In this document: positions 42,811-50,072 of the stretch, piece after piece
Layout: each line of letters begins with the position of its first letter
How positions within the stretch are numbered: position 1 is the first letter of the stretch
NCBI GenBank assembly: GCA_005938025.2
Contig: VCCI02000005.1
Location: forward strand, 62,001-126,000
DNA: 64,000 bases
Reading direction: 5' to 3'
DNA from: Inquilinus sp. KBS0705
Lineage (GTDB): Bacteria; Bacteroidota; Bacteroidia; Sphingobacteriales; Sphingobacteriaceae
Position numbers and translations under genes: made by a program
The notes under the pieces: model-generated
The model's database searches: none
The model's input: the letters and a program-made list of their open reading frames with translations, nothing else
Told to the model about the DNA's origin: nothing

Positions 42811-44163
42811 TTATCGCTTATCCCAATCAATCTTGCGGGAGAAATACATTAGTAAGGCGATAATGACAAACAAAGCGACACTGCCCATTAATAAAGCCAG
42901 ATCCTCTAACTGGATAATAACGAAGATAAAAGCGTAAATAATGCTTAAAATAAGTGCGAAGATGCCTGCCGCGCCCTTGTTTTTTAACAACGACGCGATA
43001 AACAGCGTTACCAGCCCTACCGTTGCAACAGAGGCGATAAGGTAGGCAATGTTATAGCCAACCTGCTCTGAAAATGAAAGTAGCAGCGTGTAGTACACTA
43101 TCATGGCGGCACCTATTAATACATAATTAAATACATGTACCGGCTTTTTGCGGATAATCTCGGTAAGGAACAGTGATACAAAGGTGAGCAGTATGATGAG
43201 GATGGCGTATTTGCTGGTGCGCGTGGTTTTTTGGTACTGATCTACCGGCATGCGCAGCTTTACGCCAAACACGGTTTCGGCTTCTTTTTTTGCATCGTTA
43301 AAAAGTGTGTTATCTACCACCCATTGTTGCGGGTAGGGTCTATTAAAATACAAGGTGCGCCATTTACCCAAAAAGCCATCCTTATTTACCGTACGGGTGT
43401 TGGGCAGGTAATGACCATCAAAACTTGGCGACGCCCAGTTACCGCTTACCTCTACATCGGTGGTTTTGCCTAATGGTAAAAAGTGCAGTTCGTCGCTGCC
43501 TTTCATATCCAGCGTATAATCGAAGCTAAAGGCGTTATCCGGCACTGCCGATAGGTCTATAGCAGCTTCCAGGCCGTTAGCAAACAGGGCCTGGCTATTT
43601 AGTGCCGGCTCGGCCTTTAATTGCTGCCCGGCTGCTTTTATAAGGGGGTTGTTTTTTAGTCCCTTTAAGTCGGATATGCTGAAAGCTATTTTAGCTTTGT
43701 TCAGCATCAGTTGCTCCGGCAAAATTGACAGCGATGCCAGATCGGCCTTGCTAAAATTGCCTGTTACACGTACTACCGAATTGTAAACCACGGCATCAAA
43801 TATTCCCCGGTGCAAAACATCGGTGCTAAGGCTGGCCTTTATGTTCAAACTCTCGGGTAGCAGGTACAAATTTTCGGTAACCTGCTGTGTGGTTTGCTTG
43901 CCATTGGCATCGTTTACCTGTATGTTTTTTTTGTAGGGTATAATCAGCGCGGGGCCTTTTATCAGCTGGCTGCCCGCCCAGTTACCGGCAATCTCGTCCA
44001 TCATTTCGGTTTGGCGTCCGGCCCGTTCTTTAATCAAGTCGCTTATTAATGCCGATGGTATAAGCAGTACAATAATAAGCGCGCCTATAAAAACCAATTT
44101 AACAGTAACCGACTCCTTGAGCCAGTCCATAAACCCTTTGGGTTGTTCTTGTTGTTGTATCAT
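42811..44163 (-). CDS. creD: CreD family inner-membrane protein
   Basis: 450 residues started at MIQQQEQPKGFMDWLKESVT. One N-terminal helix (LVFIGALIIVLLIPSALISDL) is followed by a large periplasmic beta-rich domain (residues 55-305) and then five or six C-terminal helices ending in a short RKIDWDKR tail. This is the CreD/inner membrane family linked in proteobacteria to the CreBC system and envelope stress or colicin tolerance. Here it is next to a small winged-helix regulator instead of creBC. Its promoter carries the shared palindrome described below. Confidence 0.92.
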   Translation of the reverse strand: MIQQQEQPKGFMDWLKESVTVKLVFIGALIIVLLIPSALISDLIKERAGRQTEMMDEIAGNWAGSQLIKGPALIIPYKKNIQVNDANGKQTTQQVTENLYLLPESLNIKASLSTDVLHRGIFDAVVYNSVVRVTGNFSKADLASLSILPEQLMLNKAKIAFSISDLKGLKNNPLIKAAGQQLKAEPALNSQALFANGLEAAIDLSAVPDNAFSFDYTLDMKGSDELHFLPLGKTTDVEVSGNWASPSFDGHYLPNTRTVNKDGFLGKWRTLYFNRPYPQQWVVDNTLFNDAKKEAETVFGVKLRMPVDQYQKTTRTSKYAILIILLTFVSLFLTEIIRKKPVHVFNYVLIGAAMIVYYTLLLSFSEQVGYNIAYLIASVATVGLVTLFIASLLKNKGAAGIFALILSIIYAFIFVIIQLEDLALLMGSVALFVIIALLMYFSRKIDWDKR

Positions 44164-44170
44164 TTTATTT

Positions 44171-44195
44171 AAAAGTACTTTGTGTTTCAAAGTTA
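44171..44195 (-). promoter_or_regulatory. creD promoter with operator A
   Basis: Minus strand: TAACTTTG (44195-44188, a perfect -7 box) overlapping ACTTTG-AAACA-CAAAGT (44193-44177), then ACTTTT. The palindrome has 6-base arms and a 5-base spacer. Operator B has the same arms and spacing. Confidence 0.65.
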
Positions 44196-44212
44196 ATGGG
44201 CAAAAAAAAGCA

Positions 44213-44518
44213 TCATATATTTTTTTGCTGTTTTATCAATTGCTCCAGCGCATCAAGGTGTTGCTTAAACGCCTGTTTGCCACGAGCGGTAGCCTCATAG
44301 TTGGTATTGGGCTTGCGGCCCAAAAACGTTTTATGCACCATAATATACTCTTCTTTCTCTAAGCCCTTTAAGTGCGATGCCAGGTTACCGTCGGTAACGT
44401 CCAGCAGCTCCTTCAGCGAGTTAAAATCATAGCGCTCGTTTACTACCAGCACACTCATAATTTGCAGGCGCAGGCGGTTTTCAAAGGCTTTATCAAGTTT
44501 TTCAAAGGGAATTTTCAC
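44213..44518 (-). CDS. Small winged-helix transcriptional regulator
   Basis: 101 residues, all one winged helix-turn-helix: LRLQIMSVLVVNERYDFNSL, the recognition region VTDGNLASHLKGLEKEEYIM, the wing KTFLGRKPNTNYEAT and a dimerising C-terminal helix. It matches the MarR/ArsR-like group often found beside creD in Bacteroidota. It overlaps the upstream membrane-protein gene by 4 bases (ATGA) and lies 49 bases before the creD start. It is the obvious candidate to bind the 6-5-6 palindrome. Confidence 0.9.
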   Translation of the reverse strand: MKIPFEKLDKAFENRLRLQIMSVLVVNERYDFNSLKELLDVTDGNLASHLKGLEKEEYIMVHKTFLGRKPNTNYEATARGKQAFKQHLDALEQLIKQQKNI

Positions 44519-45147
44519 CTATCGTATTTTATATACATTATACTACCATAAACAATGTGCAGCACACCAAAGCCTATGGCCCAAAACAACAGGCCGTAGC
44601 CCGGCAGGCAAGCGGCCAGCAAACCTAAAACAATTTCGCAAATGCCTAAATATCTAACATCCTTAAAAGTGAAATTGCTTGCGCCAATAAGCGCCAGCCC
44701 ATAAAATATAAGCGAAGCCGGCGATGCTATACCATAATACCCGCGAATGATCAGAATAATAATTAACAACCCGCCGCTTATAAGCGGCACAGCCATGTTA
44801 AACAATAACTGCCTGCTTGTAGCGCCCCAAACATTCTGGCTTTTTTGTTTTGCCTTACGCATGGTTAACAATACACCTGCAGTTAACGAGGCTATTAATA
44901 CCACCAATGCTATTAGTACCAGCTTAAGGGCATTATCAGGAAACTGGCCAACATCATGGCTCACATATACACGATAGGTGAAAAAGCCACCGCTGCCATA
45001 AATAATGTTGTAGGCTAATGCCGCGCCAATAAGCGCGAATACACCTGCCAGCACACCCGAAAGACCGCTGAGCGAGATAAATTTTGAGGAGCGCTCCATC
45101 AAACTGCGTATGGAGGTCAGCTCGTCCTGTATTTCTTTTTCTTTCAC
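44515..45147 (-). CDS. Hypothetical membrane protein next to the creD regulator
   Basis: 210 residues starting with GTG. The N-terminus is soluble and helical (KEKEIQDELTSIRSLMERSS), followed by about six membrane helices. I cannot name the family. It is the first gene of an operon with the winged-helix regulator, and the operon's start carries operator B. It could be a membrane sensor or effector acting with CreD. A later in-frame ATG (at MERSSKF) would remove the soluble helix and is less likely given the operator spacing. Confidence 0.75.
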   Translation of the reverse strand: MKEKEIQDELTSIRSLMERSSKFISLSGLSGVLAGVFALIGAALAYNIIYGSGGFFTYRVYVSHDVGQFPDNALKLVLIALVVLIASLTAGVLLTMRKAKQKSQNVWGATSRQLLFNMAVPLISGGLLIIILIIRGYYGIASPASLIFYGLALIGASNFTFKDVRYLGICEIVLGLLAACLPGYGLLFWAIGFGVLHIVYGSIMYIKYDR

Positions 45148-45149
45148 TT

Positions 45150-45173
45150 AAAAGTACTTTGTTATTCAAAGTA
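45150..45173 (-). promoter_or_regulatory. Operator B upstream of the membrane protein-regulator operon
   Basis: ACTTTG-AATAA-CAAAGT (45172-45156) followed by ACTTTT (45155-45150). Arms, spacing and the third half-site match operator A. The promoter box reads TTACTTTG, one base off the consensus. It lies 3-26 bases before the GTG. Confidence 0.65.
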
Positions 45174-45261
45174 AGCTATTAAAAAGATAGGATGCAAATA
45201 ATATTTTTGTTCGCTTGCATATTTATATTTAATTATAGGGATGTTAACCTAACTTTATGCT

Positions 45262-45975
45262 ATGCAATCGGATATTGACAAGCTTATTGAATTGTTAGAG
45301 GAAGAAAAGTTTTTTATTGAACAATATATAAAAAATAATATTGCCGAGTTGGAGTACCTGCACGCGCACATCCATGCCAAGGCTTTAACCAAATTAAATA
45401 TACAACTACAAAATCTAAAGCAGTTAAAAGATCCGTTCTATAATAAAAAGACTGACCTTGAAAGGCAATTAGAGTTTTATAAGAAATGGAATGAAGATTT
45501 TGACTCATCGGTAGATATGTATTTTGAGAGACAAATTGCTGAAATTACAGAGCAATTAAAAAAACTTGATGAATTGGACAACCTACCTCAGTATGACGAT
45601 CAAAAACTAGACGATGCAATATTTAATATCCGGGCCGGACATCACAACGGATTTATTCTTTATTTAAATGTTAAGGACAATCTTGGTTTCACATTTGAAT
45701 TAACACAATTAGATGTGTTAAGTATTTCAATCGACGTAAAAAGCGTATTAAACGTCGAATATTTTTTTGAAGATGATGACGAGGATGAAGGCCCTATAAA
45801 TAAATTTAAAGGTTTAGAATTTATATTAAACCCAACAGGCAATAAATTGATTTATAAATATGACATGAAGCATTTTAAAGATGCTATTGCTATTAAAATA
45901 TTGTTATCAAGAATAATATATGATGTTTTTACTTATGCCGAATTAGACAAGCCTGCAAGCTTGGTGTATTTTTAA
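45262..45975 (+). CDS. Hypothetical protein with coiled coil, 237 residues
   Basis: Not recognised. Residues 1-115 are a charged coiled coil (MQSDIDKLIELLEEEKFFIE, then LKQLKDPFYNKKTDLERQLE). The rest is a beta-rich domain with an acidic EDDDEDEG patch. There is no signal peptide. The gene is markedly AT-rich compared with its neighbours, which suggests transfer. It stands alone between the creD cluster and a TetR gene. Its size and composition recall immunity-type proteins, but no toxin gene is adjacent. Confidence 0.6.
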   Translation: MQSDIDKLIELLEEEKFFIEQYIKNNIAELEYLHAHIHAKALTKLNIQLQNLKQLKDPFYNKKTDLERQLEFYKKWNEDFDSSVDMYFERQIAEITEQLKKLDELDNLPQYDDQKLDDAIFNIRAGHHNGFILYLNVKDNLGFTFELTQLDVLSISIDVKSVLNVEYFFEDDDEDEGPINKFKGLEFILNPTGNKLIYKYDMKHFKDAIAIKILLSRIIYDVFTYAELDKPASLVYF

Positions 45976-45987
45976 TAACCTGCATAT

Positions 45988-46569
45988 CTAAATAGTCACC
46001 GCCGCCTTCACCAAATAAGGCAATATTTCTTTTTGGAAGGATACAAAGTTTTTGCGCACGTCGGCATCGCTTACCGAGGTGAACGCGAAACTGAATACGA
46101 TGCTTTTGCTGCATTTAATTAAAAACCGCAGGCGTTGCTGGTAGGTATCGTGCTTGCGTATGCCCGGCATTTGGGTAAACGATTGGATGAGCAGTTCTTC
46201 CAGTTCGTTTGAAAGGCTTTTTAAAAAATCCTGCGAGTTGGTACTTTCACGGATAAAATCCCAACCGATAAACTCGTTACACACCGTGTACGACAGGCGG
46301 CAGGTTTTCATGATCAGGCTGTTCAGGTGCGCCTCTTCGTCCATATCGGCGGTATTGGCGTGTACCAAGTCATCTACACTCACCTTTATATAATCCATCA
46401 GCAACACGTGCAAAACGGCCTCTTTGCTATCAAAATACTTGTAAATAGTAGCCTTGGCTATTTTGGCCTTTTTGGCTATTTCGTTTACGCTTGTTTTATG
46501 GTAACCGAATTTACGGAACAGTTCCTGCGCTGCCCGCTTAATACTATCTTTAATTTTATCGGCTTCCAT
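45988..46569 (-). CDS. TetR/AcrR-family transcriptional regulator
   Basis: 193 residues. The N-terminal helix-turn-helix is typical (AAQELFRKFGYHKTSVNEIA then KATIYKYFDSKEAVLHVL), followed by a helical ligand domain. It is probably a repressor of an efflux or detoxification gene, but none is next to it; the closest upstream partner in the same direction is the Rieske-like lipoprotein gene, 3 bases before its start. The codon use is ordinary. Confidence 0.92.
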   Translation of the reverse strand: MEADKIKDSIKRAAQELFRKFGYHKTSVNEIAKKAKIAKATIYKYFDSKEAVLHVLLMDYIKVSVDDLVHANTADMDEEAHLNSLIMKTCRLSYTVCNEFIGWDFIRESTNSQDFLKSLSNELEELLIQSFTQMPGIRKHDTYQQRLRFLIKCSKSIVFSFAFTSVSDADVRKNFVSFQKEILPYLVKAAVTI

Positions 46570-46572
46570 TTA

Positions 46573-46986
46573 TCAATTATACACATTTATCTCAAATTGC
46601 GATACATTAACAGCATACGATCTGAGCGATTTGGTAGCCGGGGCCTTAACGGGGGTACCATCTGTAAGCGAAAACTTAGAGCCGCTGCATGGGTCGGTTA
46701 CGGTAAAACCGGTATCATCAAGGGTTACGGCGCATTGTTTGGCAGGCTGGTAGCTGCTGCAACGGTCGTAAGCCGAGTAGGCACCGCTGGCCTGCCGGTA
46801 AATAATTAAACCTGCAACGCCATAGCCAGATATAAGCACTGCCCCACCTGCGCTGTTAAGCGCGGCCATGCGTGGGTCGGTTTTGGGAATACGGAAATTA
46901 ACCGGAACACTGGGCACCACATCACCCGCTTTACCGCATGATAAAAATACCATACCGATGATAATTAGTGCCAGCGCCTGCCTCAT
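46573..46986 (-). CDS. Rieske-like lipoprotein without the histidine ligands
   Basis: 137 residues. The lipoprotein signal MRQALALIIIGMVFLSCGK has Cys17. The mature part has the Rieske-like order: YDRCSSYQPAKQC in the place of the first CxH loop and DPCSGSKFSL where functional proteins have CPxHGxxF. The two His ligands are therefore absent (Tyr/Ser instead), so a 2Fe-2S cluster of the Rieske type is unlikely; the Cys may form a disulfide. It starts inside the end of pheS with a 4-base overlap and precedes the TetR gene. Confidence 0.7.
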   Translation of the reverse strand: MRQALALIIIGMVFLSCGKAGDVVPSVPVNFRIPKTDPRMAALNSAGGAVLISGYGVAGLIIYRQASGAYSAYDRCSSYQPAKQCAVTLDDTGFTVTDPCSGSKFSLTDGTPVKAPATKSLRSYAVNVSQFEINVYN

Positions 46987-48017
46987 ATAATATCTGATTG
47001 GAATTGTTTTAAGAAACGAACATCGTTCTCAGAGAATAAACGCAGGTCGCGTATCACATATTTTAAGTTTGTAATACGCTCTATACCCATACCAAAGGCA
47101 AAGCCGGTATACTTTTTACTATCTATACCGCAATTCTCTAATACGTTAGGGTCAACCATGCCGCAGCCCAATATCTCAACCCAGCCGCTGTATTTACACA
47201 TGTTACAGCCCGAGCCTTTACATATGGTACACGATATATCCATTTCGGCCGACGGCTCGGTGAACGGAAAGTATGATGGGCGGAAACGCACTTTTGTACC
47301 CTCGCCGTATAGTTCCTGCACAAAATGATACAAGGTTTGTTTAAGGTCGGAGAAGGATACATTCTCATCTACATATAAACCCTCTACCTGGTGAAAAAAG
47401 CAATGCGCACGGGCAGATATCGCCTCGTTACGGTACACGCGACCGGGCATAATAGCGCGGAATGGTGGTTTACCGTTCTCCATCATGCGTACCTGCACCG
47501 ATGAGGTGTGTGTACGCAGGGCAATATCATCTGTACCATCGCCTTTACGGATAAAGAAGGTGTCCTGCATGTCGCGCGCCGGGTGTTCCTGCGGGAAGTT
47601 AAGTGCTGAAAAGTTATGCCAGTCGTCTTCAATCTCGGGGCCTTCGGCCACTACGAAGCCCAAACGCTTAAATATATCAATTATCTCTATGCGTACCAGC
47701 GATAAAGGATGGCGCGAGCCTACCTCAAAACCGTCGCCAGGTAAGGTTAGGTCAAGGTCTAAGTCTTGCGTCTTAAGTCCCGAGTCGGTTGCTTCCTTTA
47801 GCTCGTTGTACTTAGCTTCGGCCAGTTGCTTAAACTGGTTAAGCACTTTACCAAAGGTGCGTTTCTCTTCGGGGCCAACGGTTTTAAATTCTTCAAAAAG
47901 GTCTTTTATAATTCCCTTGGTACCCAAAAACTTTATCCGGAACGCCTCCAGTTCATCTGCCTTTGTAGCGGCAAATGCTTTTATCTCGGCGGTATATTGG
48001 TCTATTTTAGCTTGCAT
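46983..48017 (-). CDS. pheS: Phenylalanyl-tRNA synthetase alpha subunit
   Basis: 344 residues, normal length. It has an N-terminal helical arm, then the class II catalytic core with motif 2 (GRVYRNEAISARAHCFFHQV), and the terminal FAFGMGIERITNLKY region. The phenylalanine-binding SAEMDIS segment is present, while the second-metal Cys pattern (CTICKGSGCNMC) is an insertion typical of this phylum. pheT is not in the window. Its ATG overlaps the toxin stop codon (TAATG) and its 3' end overlaps the lipoprotein gene. Confidence 0.96.
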   Translation of the reverse strand: MQAKIDQYTAEIKAFAATKADELEAFRIKFLGTKGIIKDLFEEFKTVGPEEKRTFGKVLNQFKQLAEAKYNELKEATDSGLKTQDLDLDLTLPGDGFEVGSRHPLSLVRIEIIDIFKRLGFVVAEGPEIEDDWHNFSALNFPQEHPARDMQDTFFIRKGDGTDDIALRTHTSSVQVRMMENGKPPFRAIMPGRVYRNEAISARAHCFFHQVEGLYVDENVSFSDLKQTLYHFVQELYGEGTKVRFRPSYFPFTEPSAEMDISCTICKGSGCNMCKYSGWVEILGCGMVDPNVLENCGIDSKKYTGFAFGMGIERITNLKYVIRDLRLFSENDVRFLKQFQSDII

Positions 48018-48436
48018 TATAATATTGTTCTTAAAAATTGTTCGGCAGTTAATACCGGTATGGTAGCTTGTTTGTAGTCTTTAATATTACGGGTGATGAT
48101 AACGTCACACTTATGCTTAAGAGCAATATGATTTTCAATAGCATCTTCAAAATCTGTAAAAGCCCCGCTTAAAGCACTTTCAATAGCATCTTTTTCAAAA
48201 GAAAATATCTCTAACAGATTTGTAATTCGCTTGACACTTTCTTTTGCTTCCGGTTTTCCTATTGCTTTGGTGAGGATATAATTAATATTGGCAATTATAA
48301 GTGTTGATGTACTTAATGTAATCCCACTCAACTTTTTTTCTTCAAGCAACATCTCTGCATACATAGAAAATGGCTTACGTGTTACCAACATATCTAATAT
48401 GATGTCACTATCTATAAATAAGTGCTTATAGCCCAT
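48017..48436 (-). CDS. PIN-domain ribonuclease toxin (VapC-like)
   Basis: 139 residues. The PIN pattern of acidic residues is visible: LFIDSDIILDMLVTRK at the start, SGAFTDFEDAIENHIA in the middle and VIITRNIKDYK near the end, giving the four Asp/Glu of the nuclease centre. It overlaps its antitoxin gene by 11 bases and the pheS ATG by 1 base. Toxins of this type cleave RNA, often initiator tRNA or rRNA. It is AT-richer than pheS, consistent with arrival as a unit. Confidence 0.88.
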   Translation of the reverse strand: MGYKHLFIDSDIILDMLVTRKPFSMYAEMLLEEKKLSGITLSTSTLIIANINYILTKAIGKPEAKESVKRITNLLEIFSFEKDAIESALSGAFTDFEDAIENHIALKHKCDVIITRNIKDYKQATIPVLTAEQFLRTIL

Positions 48437-48710
48437 GTCGTTCTTTCAAATATTCCCATTTCAAGTCTTTGTAATCCACATCATCCGGAACCTTACCTTT
48501 CAATATTCCTCTAAGTGCTTTAATATCTTCAGAGAACTCCATTGTTTTGTATCGCTCCATTAAAGGATCATCCTTCTTTCTTTTCCTTGAGAAATCATTT
48601 AAAAGTTGCTTGAAAAGCTTAGAAACACTGATATTGTCTTCCAAAGCTATCCGTTTCGCCAATTCAACGGTTTGCTCGTCTGCGCTCAATGTTAATTTTG
48701 TTGTTGCCAT
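48426..48710 (-). CDS. Antitoxin, ribbon-helix-helix-like (DUF6364 type)
   Basis: 94 residues. The N-terminus KLTLSADEQTVELAKRIALE then VSKLFKQLLNDFSRKRKK fits a ribbon-helix-helix DNA-binding fold. The C-terminal part (LRGILKGKVPDDVDYKDLKW) resembles the toxin-binding tail of this antitoxin group. The promoter carries two TTATACGTA repeats, one on each side of the -7 box, likely autoregulatory operators. It is the first gene of a TA-pheS-lipoprotein unit. Confidence 0.85.
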   Translation of the reverse strand: MATTKLTLSADEQTVELAKRIALEDNISVSKLFKQLLNDFSRKRKKDDPLMERYKTMEFSEDIKALRGILKGKVPDDVDYKDLKWEYLKERHGL

Positions 48711-48720
48711 ATCAATCTTT

Positions 48721-48752
48721 TTATACGTACAAATATAAAAAACTTATACGTA
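48721..48752 (-). promoter_or_regulatory. Antitoxin promoter with paired operators
   Basis: TTATACGTA at 48721-48729 and 48744-48752 (both contain the palindrome TACGTA), 23 bases apart. The -7 box TATATTTG (48737-48730, minus strand) sits between them. Confidence 0.65.
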
Positions 48753-48756
48753 ACAT

Positions 48757-49947
48757 TTATTTAATCACGGCAAGTTCTTTACCCACCTTGGTAAACGCTG
48801 CAATGGCTTTATTCAAATGCGCGGTATCGTGCGCGGCAGATATTTGAACACGTATGCGCGCCTTGCCTTGCGGCACAACCGGGTAATAAAAGCCTATTAC
48901 ATAAATGCCTTCCTCCAGCATTTTTGCGGCAAACTCCTGGGCCAGCTTGGCATCATACAACATTACCGGTACTATAGGGTGCACGCCCGGTTTTATATCA
49001 AAGCCCGCCTCAGTCATTTTTTGGCGAAAATACTGGGTATTGCTTTCCAGTTTATCGCGCAGGTCGGTGGTTTCGCTCAGCATATCCAATACCGCAATTG
49101 ATGCGCCTGTAATGGCCGGGGCTAATGTGTTGCTAAACAAATATGGCCTTGAGCGCTGGCGCAGCATATCAATGATCTCTTTACGCCCCGATGTAAACCC
49201 GCCCGATGCGCCACCCAATGCTTTACCCAAAGTACCGGTAATGATATCTATTTTACCCATTACGTTGTGGTGCTCGTGCGTGCCACGGCCGGTTTTACCC
49301 ATAAAGCCGCTGCAATGGCTCTCGTCAATCATTACCAAAGCGTTGTACTGCTCGGCTAAGGCGCAAATCTTATCCAGTTGGGCAATGGTGCCATCCATGC
49401 TAAACGCACCATCGGTAACTATTATACGGTGGCGTAACTCCTGAGTAGCTTTCAGTTTTTCTTCCAGGTCGGCCATGTTATCATGCTTGTAGCGCTGGCG
49501 CTGGGCCTTGCACAGGCGCACGCCATCAATAATAGACGCATGGTTCAGCTCGTCAGATATAATGGCATCCTGCTCGTTAAAAAGGGGCTCAAACACGCCA
49601 CCGTTGGCATCAAATGCAGCGGCGTAAAGTATGGTGTCTTCGGTGCCTAAAAACTCCGATATCTTTTGTTCTAATTGTTTATGTATATCCTGCGTGCCGC
49701 ATATAAAACGCACCGACGAAAGGCCGTAACCATGGGTATCCATAGTAGCTTTTGCTGCCGCGATAACTTTTGGATGGGCCGATAAGCCTAAATAGTTATT
49801 GGCACAAAAGTTTATTACTTCCTGCCCGCCCTGTACGGTAATATCCGCGCCCTGTGGCGAGGTGATGATACGTTCTTTTTTATATAATCCGGCAGTTTCA
49901 ATATCTGCCAGTTCCTGCTGTAAAACCGGCTGCAGTGTTTTATACAT
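48757..49947 (-). CDS. kbl: Glycine C-acetyltransferase (2-amino-3-ketobutyrate CoA ligase)
   Basis: 396 residues started at MYKTLQPVLQQELADIETAG. A PLP enzyme of the alpha-oxoamine synthase family: DESHCSGFMGKTGRGTHEHH, then the PLP lysine in TGTLGKALGGASGGFTSG. It cleaves 2-amino-3-ketobutyrate in threonine breakdown to glycine and acetyl-CoA. No threonine dehydrogenase gene is adjacent, so the partner lies elsewhere. A TAATTTTG box (49975-49968) lies 20 bases upstream. Confidence 0.94.
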   Translation of the reverse strand: MYKTLQPVLQQELADIETAGLYKKERIITSPQGADITVQGGQEVINFCANNYLGLSAHPKVIAAAKATMDTHGYGLSSVRFICGTQDIHKQLEQKISEFLGTEDTILYAAAFDANGGVFEPLFNEQDAIISDELNHASIIDGVRLCKAQRQRYKHDNMADLEEKLKATQELRHRIIVTDGAFSMDGTIAQLDKICALAEQYNALVMIDESHCSGFMGKTGRGTHEHHNVMGKIDIITGTLGKALGGASGGFTSGRKEIIDMLRQRSRPYLFSNTLAPAITGASIAVLDMLSETTDLRDKLESNTQYFRQKMTEAGFDIKPGVHPIVPVMLYDAKLAQEFAAKMLEEGIYVIGFYYPVVPQGKARIRVQISAAHDTAHLNKAIAAFTKVGKELAVIK

Positions 49948-50072
49948 ATTAGATGAATTTAAGGGTACAAAATTAAGCATAAACCCGCAATTGATTGGTT
50001 TATATGTAACTTTTAATATATTAATGGTTTTAACGAAACATTTTAAGCTAAAACGGTATTATGTAGAAACTT

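Noticed and set aside
42271..42852. 193-codon plus-strand frame across rlmD start, the micro-ORF and the creD terminator
   Set aside because: It crosses a strong terminator and three leftward features, so it cannot be a natural gene.
47485..48066. 193-codon plus-strand frame opposite pheS
   Set aside because: Shadow of pheS; Ser/Pro-rich nonsense translation.
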